This document shows positions 1 through 8,521 of a stretch of DNA of 64,000 nt, piece after piece. Origin of the DNA: Spirochaetia bacterium. GTDB taxonomy: Bacteria > Spirochaetota > Leptospiria > Turneriellales > JAOUOS01. The stretch's first letter is position 1. Every line of letters starts with the position of its first letter. The stretch lies in contig JAOUOT010000011.1 of assembly GCA_029880265.1 (NCBI GenBank), positions 1 to 64,000 on the forward strand, in the 5' to 3' direction. Under the pieces are notes generated by a model, which was given only the letters and a program-made list of their open reading frames with translations, did no database searches and was not told where the DNA came from. The translations under genes were made by a program, and so were the position numbers.

Positions 1-2075
1 GAACCGCCCACTGTAATGGTAGAACTATTTGCTAGAAAAACAGCCGTATTTGCCGCCCCCACTCCGTCGCCAATGTTTACGCTGCCCCCTGCATTTACCG
101 CGTAATTCGAGACCGTTGTATCAAAAATACCCTGTTTTATGGTCAATGACCCCGTTGCCGCCAGCTTTCCTGCAAGCTGCCATTGCCCGGCCGCGTCGTC
201 AAAAATCACATTATTAAAAGAAGAGCCGTTAACCGCGCCGTCGGTAAGAATTGCGCGAGGGGGGCCGGGGCCCGTGAAAGTAACAGTTCCCGTATTGCCG
301 TTAAATATGCCGTTGTTGGTAAAGTTGCCATAAACATTTATTGTATTCGCGCCGCCGTTTAGCGTACCGCCCGTGTCTATTGTTAAATTGAAAGCATTGC
401 CACTAGAGTCAACAGTTGCCGTGTTGCCGGGGCAAATCACAACATTGTCGGTTGCTAAAGGTACCGCTCCCGCATCTGCTATAGAGTCACAACCATTTCG
501 ACTCCAGCTCGTTGTACTTGACCAGTTTCCCGTTGGAGCAACAAAATAAATTGATGATTTATCTAAAATACTTAGCTCATAAATGGTATCTTCGTCATTC
601 AAAAAATCGAAAACATTTACATAATAAGTACCGGTTGTAGGGGCCGTAAAATTAAATATCTCAGGGTTTAAACCGCTGGCTGATGAGAAAAGAAGAGTAG
701 TTCCGTCAGTATCATAAATATCAAAATCTAAATCTATTGGGCCCAATAAAGAATTAGCGATTATTTTATATTCTATACCAGCCTGAGTTGAAAATTTTAC
801 CCAGTCATTATCGCCAATATTAAAAATAGTATGGTCCTGAACAATACCATATGTTGAAATAATATTTGCAGTTGCAGACGAATTATCAACTTCATATGCA
901 TCCGCAGAAAGAGGAATTAGTTCTTTAACGCTTATATTATAATCTGACGTTTCATCATTCATCCAGTCAATTACTTGAATGTAATAAACACCGGTTGCCG
1001 GAGCTGTCCAGACTGTAGATTCAGGGTTACTCGCTGTAGAAACGGATGATAATAAGGTAGTTCCGTCTGTATCATAAATATTAAAATCAATATCTAATGA
1101 ACCGGCAACCGCTATGGCTGAAATATTATAATTTAATCCTATTGTAGCATTAAATTTTAACCAATCTTCATCGCCAACAGGAAATATTGTATGAGCCTGA
1201 CTTGTTCCATCTATTGGTATAATATTTGCAGATGTATAGACATTGTCTGGCTCATAAATATCGCCTCCTATTTCAATAATATTTATTTCATATTCAGCAG
1301 TTTCATCATTTAAGAAATCAAAAACATTTACATAATAAGTACCGGTTGTCGGCGCCGTAAAAGTATACACTTCAGGACTAAAAACGGAAGACGCTGAATA
1401 AAGCAGAGTAGTTCCGTCAGTATCATAAATATCAAAATCTATATCAATTGAACCTGAAGTTGTGTAAGCCGTTATCGTATAATCAAACCCAGCCTGAGTA
1501 TCAAATTTAATATAATCGGTATCTGCAATAGGAATAAGATTATGATTTTGTATTGAGCCATCAACTAAGATAGTATTCGTTGTGGCTGCGCTAGTATCAT
1601 CTGGCTCATATGAATCTTGCGGTATTTGTAGAATGCTTATTTCATAATCAGCGTTCTCATCATCTAAATAATCAAAAATATTAACATAATATATTCCTGA
1701 AGCAAGCGCAGTAAAGTCATATACTTCAGGGTTTGAAGCGCTGGCAGAAGAAACCAGTAAAGATATTCCATCGGTATCATAAATATCAAAATCTAAATCT
1801 GTTGAACCAACGACAGAATTAACCGTTATTCTGTAGATATAGCCATTGACAGCGTTAAAGCTAACATAATCATTATCGCCAACAGGATCGATTGTGCGAT
1901 TTTGAATAGCGCCATCAACGGTAATCGAAGCCGCTGAAGTATAAACATTATCAGGTTCATAGGCGTCTGCTATTGCATAGACCAGAGAAAATGGAACCAG
2001 CAAAGATAAAATAATAAATAAATAATTATTCTTTTTTGTAAAAATAGATATTATTTTTTTCTTTATATTTTTCAT
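1..2075 (-). CDS. secreted PPC-repeat surface protein, 3' end beyond window
   Basis: Open minus-strand frame from ATG at 2075 to the window edge (691 codons, no stop), so the C-terminus is missing. Residues 1-36 form a signal peptide: a lysine-rich start, a hydrophobic core (LFIILSLLVPFSLVYA) and an Ala-containing end. Four tandem domains of about 115 residues follow (about 38-151, 154-270, 273-386, 391-506), each with the pattern YEPDN, GDxDxxxF, DFDIYDTDG and TGTYYVNVFD. This matches the bacterial pre-peptidase C-terminal (PPC) fold, a calcium-associated beta sandwich found in secreted proteins. From about residue 515 the sequence becomes Gly/Asn/Thr-rich (NWSSTTSW, then NLTIDTGGTLNGG), resembling the start of a beta-solenoid adhesin or autotransporter-like passenger. 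The start lies 13 bases after the stop of the upstream coiled-coil gene, so the two are probably cotranscribed. A cell-surface or secreted role is inferred; ligand and enzymatic activity are unknown. Confidence 0.85.
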   Translation of the reverse strand, partial: MKNIKKKIISIFTKKNNYLFIILSLLVPFSLVYAIADAYEPDNVYTSAASITVDGAIQNRTIDPVGDNDYVSFNAVNGYIYRITVNSVVGSTDLDFDIYDTDGISLLVSSASASNPEVYDFTALASGIYYVNIFDYLDDENADYEISILQIPQDSYEPDDTSAATTNTILVDGSIQNHNLIPIADTDYIKFDTQAGFDYTITAYTTSGSIDIDFDIYDTDGTTLLYSASSVFSPEVYTFTAPTTGTYYVNVFDFLNDETAEYEINIIEIGGDIYEPDNVYTSANIIPIDGTSQAHTIFPVGDEDWLKFNATIGLNYNISAIAVAGSLDIDFNIYDTDGTTLLSSVSTASNPESTVWTAPATGVYYIQVIDWMNDETSDYNISVKELIPLSADAYEVDNSSATANIISTYGIVQDHTIFNIGDNDWVKFSTQAGIEYKIIANSLLGPIDLDFDIYDTDGTTLLFSSASGLNPEIFNFTAPTTGTYYVNVFDFLNDEDTIYELSILDKSSIYFVAPTGNWSSTTSWSRNGCDSIADAGAVPLATDNVVICPGNTATVDSSGNAFNLTIDTGGTLNGGANTINVYGNFTNNGIFNGNTGTVTFTGPGPPRAILTDGAVNGSSFNNVIFDDAAGQWQLAGKLAATGSLTIKQGIFDTTVSNYAVNAGGSVNIGDGVGAANTAVFLANSSTITVGG
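558..1964 (-). repeat. four tandem PPC-domain coding repeats
   Basis: Four consecutive units of roughly 345-350 bp encode the PPC-like domains of the truncated surface protein. The most conserved stretch in each unit encodes DFDIYDTDG (repeat 3 has DFNIYDTDG), so similar DNA recurs near 1790, 1440, 1090 and 740. Between-unit divergence is substantial, so this looks like an old domain expansion rather than recent slippage. Confidence 0.75.
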
Positions 2076-2088
2076 CTTATACAAATCT

Positions 2089-2793
2089 TTATTTTTTACC
2101 GTCTTTTATTTTTATTACTTTTTTGGGTTGCTTGCTTAATTCGCGAAGCTTTACAAAAATTCTATTTGAAATTTCTACAAACTCAGAAGAGCTTATATCT
2201 TTTTGTTTTAATGAATCTAAATCATCATGTATTTTTTCTATTATTCTTTTTGCATCAGGCCTCGATAAATCAACTTTATCTTTTAGTTGTTCTAAAGCAT
2301 TCATATATTTTGTCTGCTTATTTTTTCTTTGGTTTTTTTCTTCTGTTGATTTACTAGATATTTTTATATGATTTGATAAATATTGAGTATCTCTTCTGAT
2401 TTTATAAATTATTTCATAAAATTCTTTTTTGTCTTTGATTATATCTTTTTTTTGCAATACATCTAGATTATTTTCAATATGCAAAACTAAGTTTTGTATT
2501 TCAGAATCATTTGAAACATGGGCCTTTTGCCTGATTTCTAAAGTACTTTTCTTAAGATTTGCGATTAGTTCATTTTTCTCATTATCTGAGGTTTCGTTTT
2601 TTGATTCTAAAGAATAAATATTATTAAAAATAATTAAACTTACCAAAAGCGCGAAAATAACCCGTAAAAAACCGGCGGTTTTTTTAGAAAAAAGAGAATA
2701 ATTAATGTTTTTCTTTGTCTTGTTTTTCACTTTTATTCGCTCATAGTCCCATTTTCCCTTACCTTCACATCTTTTTTTAACAAAAATATACAT
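2089..2793 (-). CDS. hypothetical membrane-anchored coiled-coil protein
   Basis: A 234-residue frame from ATG 2793. A positively charged N-terminus precedes a single hydrophobic segment (FLRVIFALLVSLIIFNNIYS, about residues 42-61), followed by a Lys/Glu-rich, strongly helical region with heptad-like spacing to the end. The likely topology is one membrane anchor or signal peptide with an extracytoplasmic coiled coil. A promoter-like TTGACA/TATTTT pair sits at 2783-2810, which would place the transcript start inside the first codons. The true start may therefore be the in-frame GTG at 2730, giving a 213-residue protein with a more normal signal sequence. It is followed after 13 bases by the PPC-repeat protein and probably forms an operon with it. 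I do not recognise a family; assisting export or anchoring of the downstream protein is only a guess. Confidence 0.6.
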   Translation of the reverse strand: MYIFVKKRCEGKGKWDYERIKVKNKTKKNINYSLFSKKTAGFLRVIFALLVSLIIFNNIYSLESKNETSDNEKNELIANLKKSTLEIRQKAHVSNDSEIQNLVLHIENNLDVLQKKDIIKDKKEFYEIIYKIRRDTQYLSNHIKISSKSTEEKNQRKNKQTKYMNALEQLKDKVDLSRPDAKRIIEKIHDDLDSLKQKDISSSEFVEISNRIFVKLRELSKQPKKVIKIKDGKK

Positions 2794-2810
2794 TTAAAAA
2801 CAACTGTCAA
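2783..2810 (-). promoter_or_regulatory. sigma70-type promoter candidate for the 2793 gene
   Basis: On the minus strand TTGACA (forward 2805-2810) is followed after 16 bases by TATTTT (forward 2783-2788). The -35 is a perfect consensus match and the -10 matches 4 of 6. Its overlap with the annotated ATG at 2793 argues for a downstream GTG start. Confidence 0.45.
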
Positions 2811-3167
2811 CTATTATATAATAATCAATATAAAGGAAAGAAGCTTCTCTTTTCACGATAATAATATTATCGGCGCACAACTATTCCCTATATTATGTAG
2901 ACGAATAAAACGGGGATTTTCGACGCGTTTTTTGGGGAAAATGTGTTGAGAATGTCCCATGTTTCGACAGGCGGGCCTTAGGCCAGCTTCGCTGCCAGCA
3001 CAGTGAAAGCAGGAAAAGAAAGGGGCGCTGCTGACGCTTGTATCGAGCGCAGTCGCTAGCGAAGCTAACCGAAGGCAGATGACGCAGATTGAATATATGA
3101 ACGCAGATGGGAGGAAGGGAGCGTGATTTTGCAAAATAACCCGGCACAGGCGCTAACTTATAGATAT
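2811..3167. other. non-coding stretch with a GC-rich patch
   Basis: No convincing gene. From about 2940 to 3150 base composition shifts to clearly higher GC than the flanks, with the inverted words AGCTTCGCT and AGCGAAGCT and the partial direct repeat acgcaga (near 3082 and 3102). Two overlapping minus-strand frames exist here but encode Cys/Arg/Pro-rich protein with no domain and no ribosome site. It resembles the short intergenic repeat debris also seen near 36280 and 56830. Confidence 0.5.
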
Positions 3168-3522
3168 TTACCTGATAGGTTTTACATTTGTCCAATTCAG
3201 TTCTATAATACCATTTTCATCTAAAAGAGAAACTATTGATGTAAATTTTTTTCTAAATAATTCTATCAGATCAACAGTTGAAATGTTATCGGTTTTTTAC
3301 TAATACAAGTTTATAGGGTTCATTTTTTAGAATAAAAGAATAATAAAAATCAGAATCTTTTGAGATTAAAACTCTTTTCTGACGTATAGAAATAAAGCTA
3401 ATTTCACTATCATCGGTTTTATTTCCTAAAGTTAATTCGCTGGTATGAATTGAATCATAACCCTTTTCTTTAAGAAAGTCTGATATATCTTTTGGGATTT
3501 GTGCGTCTATCAAGAATTTCAT
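3168..3522 (-). pseudogene. DUF5615 (PIN-like) toxin with probable frameshift
   Basis: The first 76 residues from ATG 3522 match the DUF5615 PIN-like family: FLIDAQIPK at the start, GYDSIHTSEL, DSEI, then KRVLISKDSDF. The frame stops at 3286 (VKNR*), too short for a family normally near 115 residues. Removing one base from the run of six A on the minus strand (forward T run 3293-3298) joins the frame to a second one reading TDNISTVDLIELF ... ELNWTNVKPIR and stopping at 3168. This restores about 117 residues and the expected C-terminal part. Either the gene is inactivated, or the base is a homopolymer sequencing error. The gene overlaps the upstream DUF433 gene by one base (TAATG), the standard arrangement of a DUF433/DUF5615 toxin-antitoxin pair. 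If intact, it would be a small nuclease-like toxin. Confidence 0.75.
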
Positions 3523-3758
3523 TAAGCGGTTAGATAAACACTTTTTGATTTTATCATTTTAGACGCATATTCTAAACATGCCTGAATATCTTCATTTTCT
3601 AAATCAGGAAACCTTTTCAATAAACTTTCAACAGTATCGCCGCCTGCCAGATATGATAAAATATCATCAACCCCATATCTTAAATTTCGAATAGACGGTT
3701 TACCATGCAAAATATTTTGATTTATCGTGATACGCGAAATTATATCTTCTTTTGCCAT
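3522..3758 (-). CDS. DUF433 family antitoxin
   Basis: A 78-residue protein of the DUF433 family: RITINQNILHGKPSIR near the start (the conserved GKP-x-I-R loop), VDDILSYLAGGDTVESLL, then FPDLENEDIQACLEYA. Members carry a helix-turn-helix-like fold and are typically paired with DUF5615 PIN-like toxins, as here, where the toxin start overlaps this stop (TAATG). It probably neutralises the toxin and represses its own promoter. A perfect 12-base palindrome lies 29 bases upstream. No strong Shine-Dalgarno sequence is visible before the ATG; the preceding sequence is AT-rich with TATAAT almost touching the start. Confidence 0.85.
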   Translation of the reverse strand: MAKEDIISRITINQNILHGKPSIRNLRYGVDDILSYLAGGDTVESLLKRFPDLENEDIQACLEYASKMIKSKSVYLTA

Positions 3759-3786
3759 ATATTATATAGATAATAAAGTATTTGTG

Positions 3787-3798
3787 TACTGTACAGTA
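3787..3798. promoter_or_regulatory. perfect 12-base palindrome upstream of the DUF433 antitoxin
   Basis: TACTGTACAGTA is a perfect dyad located 29 bases upstream of the DUF433 start. Antitoxins commonly autorepress at such a dyad, so it is a candidate operator; binding is inferred only. Confidence 0.4.
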
Positions 3799-3917
3799 TT
3801 TATTATTAATTATTCTGTTAGTTACAGTTTTCCTGCTTTCCTTATAAATATTACATTAACATAAGCTGAGTTTTGTGCAGGCGGCATTGAGATTTTCCAG
3901 AGTGTTGCACGATAATT

Positions 3918-3984
3918 CATTTCTACAACAATTTATCCGATTTCATTCATATCCCATACTAAGCTATAGACTTTGTAGAAAATG
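3918..3984. promoter_or_regulatory. inverted repeat flanking the vapB promoter region
   Basis: CATTTCTACAA at 3918-3928 is mirrored by TTGTAGAAAATG at 3973-3984, identical except for one extra A. The right arm runs into the vapB start codon and the arms enclose the presumed promoter. The layout fits autoregulation by a VapBC complex, but it is not proven. Confidence 0.35.
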
Positions 3985-4188
3985 AATACAGTTACCATTT
4001 CTTCTAAATATCAAATTGTGATTCCTAAATCGATACGAGAAAAACATGATCTGTCACCGGGGCAAAAGGTCCAGATATTTTATTATAACGGACGAATTGA
4101 GGTTGTTCCTATAACTGATATTAAATCTGTTCGGGGCATTGCCAAAGGTATCGACACAGATATTTCGCGGGAAAAGGACAGACTTTGA
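3982..4188 (+). CDS. vapB: AbrB/MazE-type antitoxin (VapB)
   Basis: A 68-residue swapped-hairpin AbrB-family protein. The N-terminal half (VTISSKYQIVIPKSIREKH, LSPGQKVQIF, then GRIEVVP) is the classic SpoVT/AbrB DNA-binding barrel. The C-terminal tail (KGIDTDISREKDRL) is the segment that usually wraps the toxin. It is followed by a PIN toxin whose TTG start overlaps this stop, so the two are translationally coupled. The protein should bind its own promoter and inhibit VapC. The start is the only ATG in register with the beginning of the fold; an inverted repeat runs into it. Confidence 0.9.
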   Translation: MNTVTISSKYQIVIPKSIREKHDLSPGQKVQIFYYNGRIEVVPITDIKSVRGIAKGIDTDISREKDRL

Positions 4189-4559
4189 ATATAGTCGATT
4201 CGTCGGGATGGTTTGAATATTTTAGCGACTCTAACAGAGCCGATTATTTTTCTGAAACGATAGAAAGCACCGAAAAACTAATAGTGCCAGCGATAACAAT
4301 TTTTGAAGTATTCAAAAAACTATTAATTGAAACAAATGAAGATAAAGCGTTAACCGCAATCGCTTATATGCAGCTTGGAACAATTGCTGATTTAGATCAG
4401 GATTTATCTCTTCTTTCAGCAAAAATCAGTTATGAGAATAAACTTCCTATGGCAGACAGCATTATATACGCGACTGCTTTAAAATATGACGCTACTTTAT
4501 GGACCCAGGACAAAGATTTCAAAAAGATTAAAGGAAAAATTAAATATTTTCCCAAATAG
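4185..4559 (+). CDS. vapC: VapC-type PIN-domain ribonuclease toxin
   Basis: A 124-residue PIN-domain protein starting at a TTG that overlaps the antitoxin stop (TTGA). Expected acidic metal-binding positions are present: D5 in NIVDSSGWFE, E41 in TIFEVFKK, D91 in LPMADSIIYATA, and D108 or D110 near WTQDKDF. These residues coordinate the metal ions for RNA cleavage in VapC toxins, so the enzyme looks intact. VapC proteins typically cut tRNA or rRNA and are kept inactive by VapB. A rho-independent terminator lies about 45 bases downstream. This module is separated by only about 220 bases from the oppositely oriented DUF433/DUF5615 pair. Confidence 0.9.
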   Translation: MNIVDSSGWFEYFSDSNRADYFSETIESTEKLIVPAITIFEVFKKLLIETNEDKALTAIAYMQLGTIADLDQDLSLLSAKISYENKLPMADSIIYATALKYDATLWTQDKDFKKIKGKIKYFPK

Positions 4560-4601
4560 ATTTGCTGGGGCAAAGCTATGTTTTTCCATAGCTATATATT
4601 A

Positions 4602-4628
4602 AAAAAGGCCGCTTAAAGCGGCCTTTTT
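4602..4628. terminator. bidirectional rho-independent terminator
   Basis: The stem AAAAAGGCCGC pairs with GCGGCCTTTTT around a five-base loop, with A-rich and T-rich flanks. It sits between convergent vapC and acnB and can serve both. A weaker A/T hairpin (AGCTATG / CATAGCT, 4574-4593) lies just upstream. Confidence 0.85.
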
Positions 4629-4633
4629 ATCAT

Positions 4634-7186
4634 TTACCGATTCGATAATTTATAGTCTTTAATCTCGTGAAAATTCAGATAACGGTAAACTTCTTTTTCT
4701 TTGCCTTTTAGTTTTTCGGCAACGGCGCTCATATATTCGGCTTTTGTCGGTATGCGTCCCAGTTTTGCCGTAACGGCTGCAAGCTCTGCCGAACCAAGGT
4801 ATACCTGCGAGCCCTTGCCAAGTCTGTTGTCAAAGTTTCGCGTACTGGTTGAAAAAACAGTCGCGTTTTCTTTTACGCTGGCCTGGTTTCCCATACAAAG
4901 AGAACATCCGGGCATCTCCATTCTGGCGCCCGTTGAACCTAGAATAGAATAATATCCTTCGTCAACTAGCTGCTTTTCGTCCATCTTAGTAGGAGGCGCG
5001 ACCCAAAGTCTGCCTTCGACCTGGCCCTCGCCTTTTAAGATTTCGGCAGCGGCCCTGAAAAGTCCGATGTTTGTCATACAGCTACCTATAAAGACTTCGT
5101 CAATTTTTTTGGGTCTGTTTGAATCGGCGTGTACTTCTGATAAAGTCGCCACGTCGTCAGGGTCGTTCGGGCACGCGATAATAGGCTCGGTAATTTCATT
5201 TAAATCAATTTCAATAACGGCCTTGTATTTCGCGTCGGCGTCGGGTTCCATAAGCTGGGGATTATCGAGCCACGCTTTCATTTTATCGATTCTTCTTTGA
5301 ATCGTTTTAGCGTCTTGATAACCCGCTTTAATCATAGATTCTAATAGTTTTACGTTTGATTGAATGTATTCCATCACCGGCTCTTTGTTTAGCCTTACGG
5401 TACAAGCTGCCGCGCTTCTTTCAGCCGAAGCGTCAGAGAGTTCAAAAGCCTGCTCGGCTTTTAAATCGGGAAGCCCTTCAATTTCAAGAACGGTGCCGTT
5501 AAATACGTTAATCTTATTCTTTTTAGGAACCGTTAAATGACCCTGCTTTATGGCTACATAGGGTATCGCATTTACCAAATCGCGAAGCGTAATGCCCGGC
5601 TGCATTTCGCCTTTAAATCTTACCAGCACCGATTCTGGCATTGTCAAAGGCATAATTCCCGTAACGCCCGCAAAGGCTACAAGCCCCGAACCTGCCGGAA
5701 AGCTAATTCCAACCGGAAAACGCGTATGGCTGTCGGCGCCTGTGCCGACGGTATCGGGAAGAACCATTCGATTTAGCCATGAATGAATCACTCCGTCGCC
5801 GGGCCTTAGCGAAACCCCTGTTCTGTTTGAAATAAATTCGGGCAGAGAGCCGTGAAGCTTAATATCTGCCGGTTTCGGATAAGCCGCCGTATGGCAAAAT
5901 GACTGCATAACAAGATCTGCGTTAAAATTTAACGCGGCAAGCTCTTTAATCTCGTCTCGGGTCATCGCGCCTGTTGTATCTTGGCTTCCTACGGTAAGCG
6001 TTTCTACTTCTACGTATGTGCCGGGTTTTACGCCTTTTTTACCGCAGGCTTTGCCTACCATTTTCTGCGCCAGAGTATAGCCCTTGCCGTCGTCTTCGGG
6101 CTGTTCGGGATTTTGAAAAACATCCGTTTCGCCAAGACCAAGAGCTTGACGAGCTTTTTTCGTCAAATCGCGTCCGATGATAAGCGGAACCCTGCCGCCT
6201 GCTCTTACTTCATCGGCTATGGTGTTTGGGCTCAACGTAAATGTGGCGGCTTCTTTGCCGTCTTTTTCAATTTTGCCCTCATAAGGATAAATATCAATAA
6301 CATCGCCTGTCTCAAATGAAGTGACGTCTACCTGAATGGGAAGCGCTCCCGAATCTTCGCAGGTCGCAAAAAAGATTGGCGCGATTACGCCGCCAAGAAC
6401 AACGCCGCCCGTTCTTTTATTAGGCACGCCGGGGATGTCTTCGCCCAAATGCCACTGCACAGAGTTTACGCCCGATTTTCTTGAGCTCCCTGTACCCACT
6501 ACATCGCCCACATAAGCGATTGTGTTTCCTTTGGTTTTTAACTCTTCAATTGTCTTTAGACCGTCGGCCATTTTCGCCACAAGCATTGACTGCGCATGAA
6601 GGGGGATATCGCTTCTTGTGAAAGCCTGACTCGCCGGAGACAAATCGTCTGTATTGGTCTCGCCCGCAACCTTAAATACGGTAACTGTCAGCTTTTCAGG
6701 AATTTCTTTTCTGTTTGTAAACCATTCGGCGTTTGCCCATGATTCTACAACCTCTTTTGCTTTCGCGCTGCTTTTTGAAAGCTCAAGAACGTCGTTAAAA
6801 GAATCATATACCAATAATGTCTTTTTTAACGCGGCTGCGGCTGCGTCGGCTGTTTCGTCAACCTTTAACGCTTTTACTAAAGCGGGTACATTGTAACCGC
6901 CAAGCATCTTACCCAGCGTTTCAACGGCTTCTACTTTTGTTATACATCCGCACTGGGCGCTGCCCTGTATAATTTCGTCTAAAAATTTTGCTTTTACCCC
7001 GGCTGCGTCGTCAACGCCCGGATTAATCCTGTTTAAAAGCAAATCTTTTAATAAATTCTGATCTCCTTCAGAATTTTTCAACATTTCGATGACAGTTTCT
7101 GTCTGCTCTTTTGAAAGCGGCAGAGGAGGTACGTTTTCTTTTTCGCGCTGCTCCACATGCGCCTTGTATTCGTCTATAAAACTCAT
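4634..7186 (-). CDS. acnB: aconitate hydratase B
   Basis: An 850-residue bifunctional aconitase of the AcnB type, isomerising citrate to isocitrate in the TCA cycle; AcnB proteins also accept 2-methylisocitrate. The order is that of AcnB: N-terminal HEAT-like helical domain (about 1-160), the swivel domain ([23 protein letters not shown]), then the catalytic domains. The [4Fe-4S] cluster cysteines are visible: one in [13 protein letters not shown] near residue 700 and a pair in [11 protein letters not shown] near 765. Length is normal for the family (about 850-870). A good ribosome site (AGGAG) precedes the ATG. The gene stands alone, ending at a terminator shared with convergent vapC. Its GC content is higher than the neighbouring intergenic DNA, as expected for a highly expressed core gene. 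Confidence 0.97.
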   Translation of the reverse strand: MSFIDEYKAHVEQREKENVPPLPLSKEQTETVIEMLKNSEGDQNLLKDLLLNRINPGVDDAAGVKAKFLDEIIQGSAQCGCITKVEAVETLGKMLGGYNVPALVKALKVDETADAAAAALKKTLLVYDSFNDVLELSKSSAKAKEVVESWANAEWFTNRKEIPEKLTVTVFKVAGETNTDDLSPASQAFTRSDIPLHAQSMLVAKMADGLKTIEELKTKGNTIAYVGDVVGTGSSRKSGVNSVQWHLGEDIPGVPNKRTGGVVLGGVIAPIFFATCEDSGALPIQVDVTSFETGDVIDIYPYEGKIEKDGKEAATFTLSPNTIADEVRAGGRVPLIIGRDLTKKARQALGLGETDVFQNPEQPEDDGKGYTLAQKMVGKACGKKGVKPGTYVEVETLTVGSQDTTGAMTRDEIKELAALNFNADLVMQSFCHTAAYPKPADIKLHGSLPEFISNRTGVSLRPGDGVIHSWLNRMVLPDTVGTGADSHTRFPVGISFPAGSGLVAFAGVTGIMPLTMPESVLVRFKGEMQPGITLRDLVNAIPYVAIKQGHLTVPKKNKINVFNGTVLEIEGLPDLKAEQAFELSDASAERSAAACTVRLNKEPVMEYIQSNVKLLESMIKAGYQDAKTIQRRIDKMKAWLDNPQLMEPDADAKYKAVIEIDLNEITEPIIACPNDPDDVATLSEVHADSNRPKKIDEVFIGSCMTNIGLFRAAAEILKGEGQVEGRLWVAPPTKMDEKQLVDEGYYSILGSTGARMEMPGCSLCMGNQASVKENATVFSTSTRNFDNRLGKGSQVYLGSAELAAVTAKLGRIPTKAEYMSAVAEKLKGKEKEVYRYLNFHEIKDYKLSNR

Positions 7187-7304
7187 ATCAAAGTTCTCCT
7201 TTTTTATACCGCAATGAATTTCAATATCGCGCTAGCGAATCTTTGATACCCATTGCCAGTCTTAAAATTTCGGTTAAACACAAGCTTGAAAAAGAGTCTT
7301 ACGA

Positions 7305-7580
7305 TCAACCTTTTTTCTTGATATTTTTAGATTTAAAGAATAGTTGCGGTTGTATTTCGCGGGCCGTTCGCCTTTTTAATAAGGAGAAGTTATTTGAACG
7401 CCGACATCTCCGGTATAAAAAAAGAGGATTCAGCAGTATATAGATATTACCCGTCTGCAAGGCGGTAAAAGTTTCGCCTTCGCCTAAAGTATCAAAACCT
7501 CCGGGGTAACCAGAATCAACGTTCTCGAAAATGGGCGTACCGTCAGAGTAATACAATGATTTTATATTTTTCTTTGTCAT
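7305..7580 (-). CDS. doubtful 91-residue hypothetical protein
   Basis: A frame from ATG 7580 within an otherwise gene-free stretch. The first 55 residues (including DSGYPGGFDTLGEGETF) read like plausible protein, but the remainder becomes Arg/Lys-rich (RRCRRSNNF) and resembles out-of-frame sequence. The gene may be a decayed or frameshifted fragment. No strong ribosome site is present and no family is recognised. Confidence 0.25.
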   Translation of the reverse strand: MTKKNIKSLYYSDGTPIFENVDSGYPGGFDTLGEGETFTALQTGNIYILLNPLFLYRRCRRSNNFSLLKRRTAREIQPQLFFKSKNIKKKG

Positions 7581-7941
7581 GATTTTTTCTTAAAAAAGAC
7601 CCCATAAATAGCATTCGCCAAGAAAATCTTTATAAAGAATCGTATAATCGCATTTTTTATAAAAAAGATAGCTTTTATTTTAATAAAATATTTTCCTGTA
7701 TTCATGGCTTCCTTATAAAATAAGACACTAAATTTGCATAAGGAGGCCATATCTCGACCGGGCTCGATACAAGTGAAAACAAAAAGAGAAATTATTCATA
7801 ATTCGATAATTCCTTATTTAATATTGATATCTTCTTGATAAGGTAACGGTTTTGATTAATTAGATGCCTATACCGACCACCATTAAAAAAATTAACAAAA
7901 AATAAAAAAAAAACTTGCCGCTTTGAATAAAATTTACGACA
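7581..7941. other. AT-rich intergenic region upstream of the small heat-shock genes
   Basis: About 360 bases without a plausible gene. It contains A-rich runs near 7890-7915 and leads into the CIRCE-like element and hsp20 promoter region. No RNA gene is recognisable. Confidence 0.5.
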
Positions 7942-7968
7942 TTAGCACTATGACAAGGTGACTGCTAC
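7942..7968 (+). promoter_or_regulatory. CIRCE-like HrcA operator
   Basis: TTAGCACTA, then nine bases, then GACTGCTAC. Against the CIRCE consensus (TTAGCACTC-N9-GAGTGCTAA) the left arm matches 8 of 9 and the right arm 7 of 9, with exact spacing. It lies 81 bases upstream of the first hsp20 gene. HrcA repression relieved by heat is inferred; hrcA itself is not in the window. Confidence 0.6.
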
Positions 7969-8048
7969 CACTCCATGCGACAGTATGCCATTTTGGCAGG
8001 CGAATATGGAGAAAACCAGTCATAATTAAAAAGTTAAAGGAGAAAACC

Positions 8049-8489
8049 ATGTTTTTAGAGACATTTCAAAAGACAAACCTAGAGAGATTATGGGAAGACC
8101 TCAGAAGGGTTCAAAACGCTTTAGACGAAGACTTTTTTCCGATGAGTATATCAGAAAGAAAGGCGTTCCCTCCCATAAATATATTTGAAGACGCTGACGG
8201 AGCCACGGCAATCGTTCAAATTCCGGGGGTAGACCCTGAAAAAATTGAACTTTCTGTCACGGGCGACTTGCTGAACATCAGCGGTCAAAGAGAAACAGAT
8301 TCTTTTAATGAAAATATTTCATTGCATAGAAATGAACTATGGAAAGGAAAATTTTCAAGAAGCTTAAGACTTCCGTTTACGATTGATTCAAACAACATCA
8401 AAGCGAACTCAAAAAACGGAATTCTTGAAATCAGACTTCCGAGAACTGAAGAAGAAAAGCCGAAAAAAATCTCAATTACGGCAGATTAA
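8049..8489 (+). CDS. Hsp20 small heat-shock chaperone
   Basis: A 146-residue small heat-shock protein. The alpha-crystallin domain occupies about residues 40-135, opening with FEDADGATAIVQIPGVDPEKIELSV in sense but shown here only by its hallmarks: PGVDPEKIEL, and NGILEIRLPR at the end. The C-terminal tail carries the I-x-I anchor (KKISITAD) that locks dimers into oligomers. Such proteins bind unfolding clients without ATP. The ribosome site AAAGGAG precedes the ATG. It is followed after 32 bases by a second hsp20, so both form one operon ending at a strong terminator, probably under HrcA control through the CIRCE-like site upstream. Confidence 0.95.
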   Translation: MFLETFQKTNLERLWEDLRRVQNALDEDFFPMSISERKAFPPINIFEDADGATAIVQIPGVDPEKIELSVTGDLLNISGQRETDSFNENISLHRNELWKGKFSRSLRLPFTIDSNNIKANSKNGILEIRLPRTEEEKPKKISITAD

Positions 8490-8521
8490 AAGTTTTTTAA
8501 GAAAACGAAAAGGAGTAAACC

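Noticed and set aside
2853-3195. Two overlapping minus-strand reading frames of 93-100 codons
   Set aside because: Located in the GC-rich intergenic patch, Cys/Arg/Pro-rich, no ribosome site, no domain, and one overlaps the restored end of the DUF5615 gene.
3787-3798. The palindrome as a LexA box
   Set aside because: CTGTACAG here is continuous, whereas the usual Gram-negative LexA site is CTGT-N8-ACAG; an antitoxin operator is more natural.
7581-8040. A tRNA or riboswitch in the gap before hsp20
   Set aside because: No T-loop motif or cloverleaf, and no recognisable aptamer core; only the CIRCE-like element is supported.
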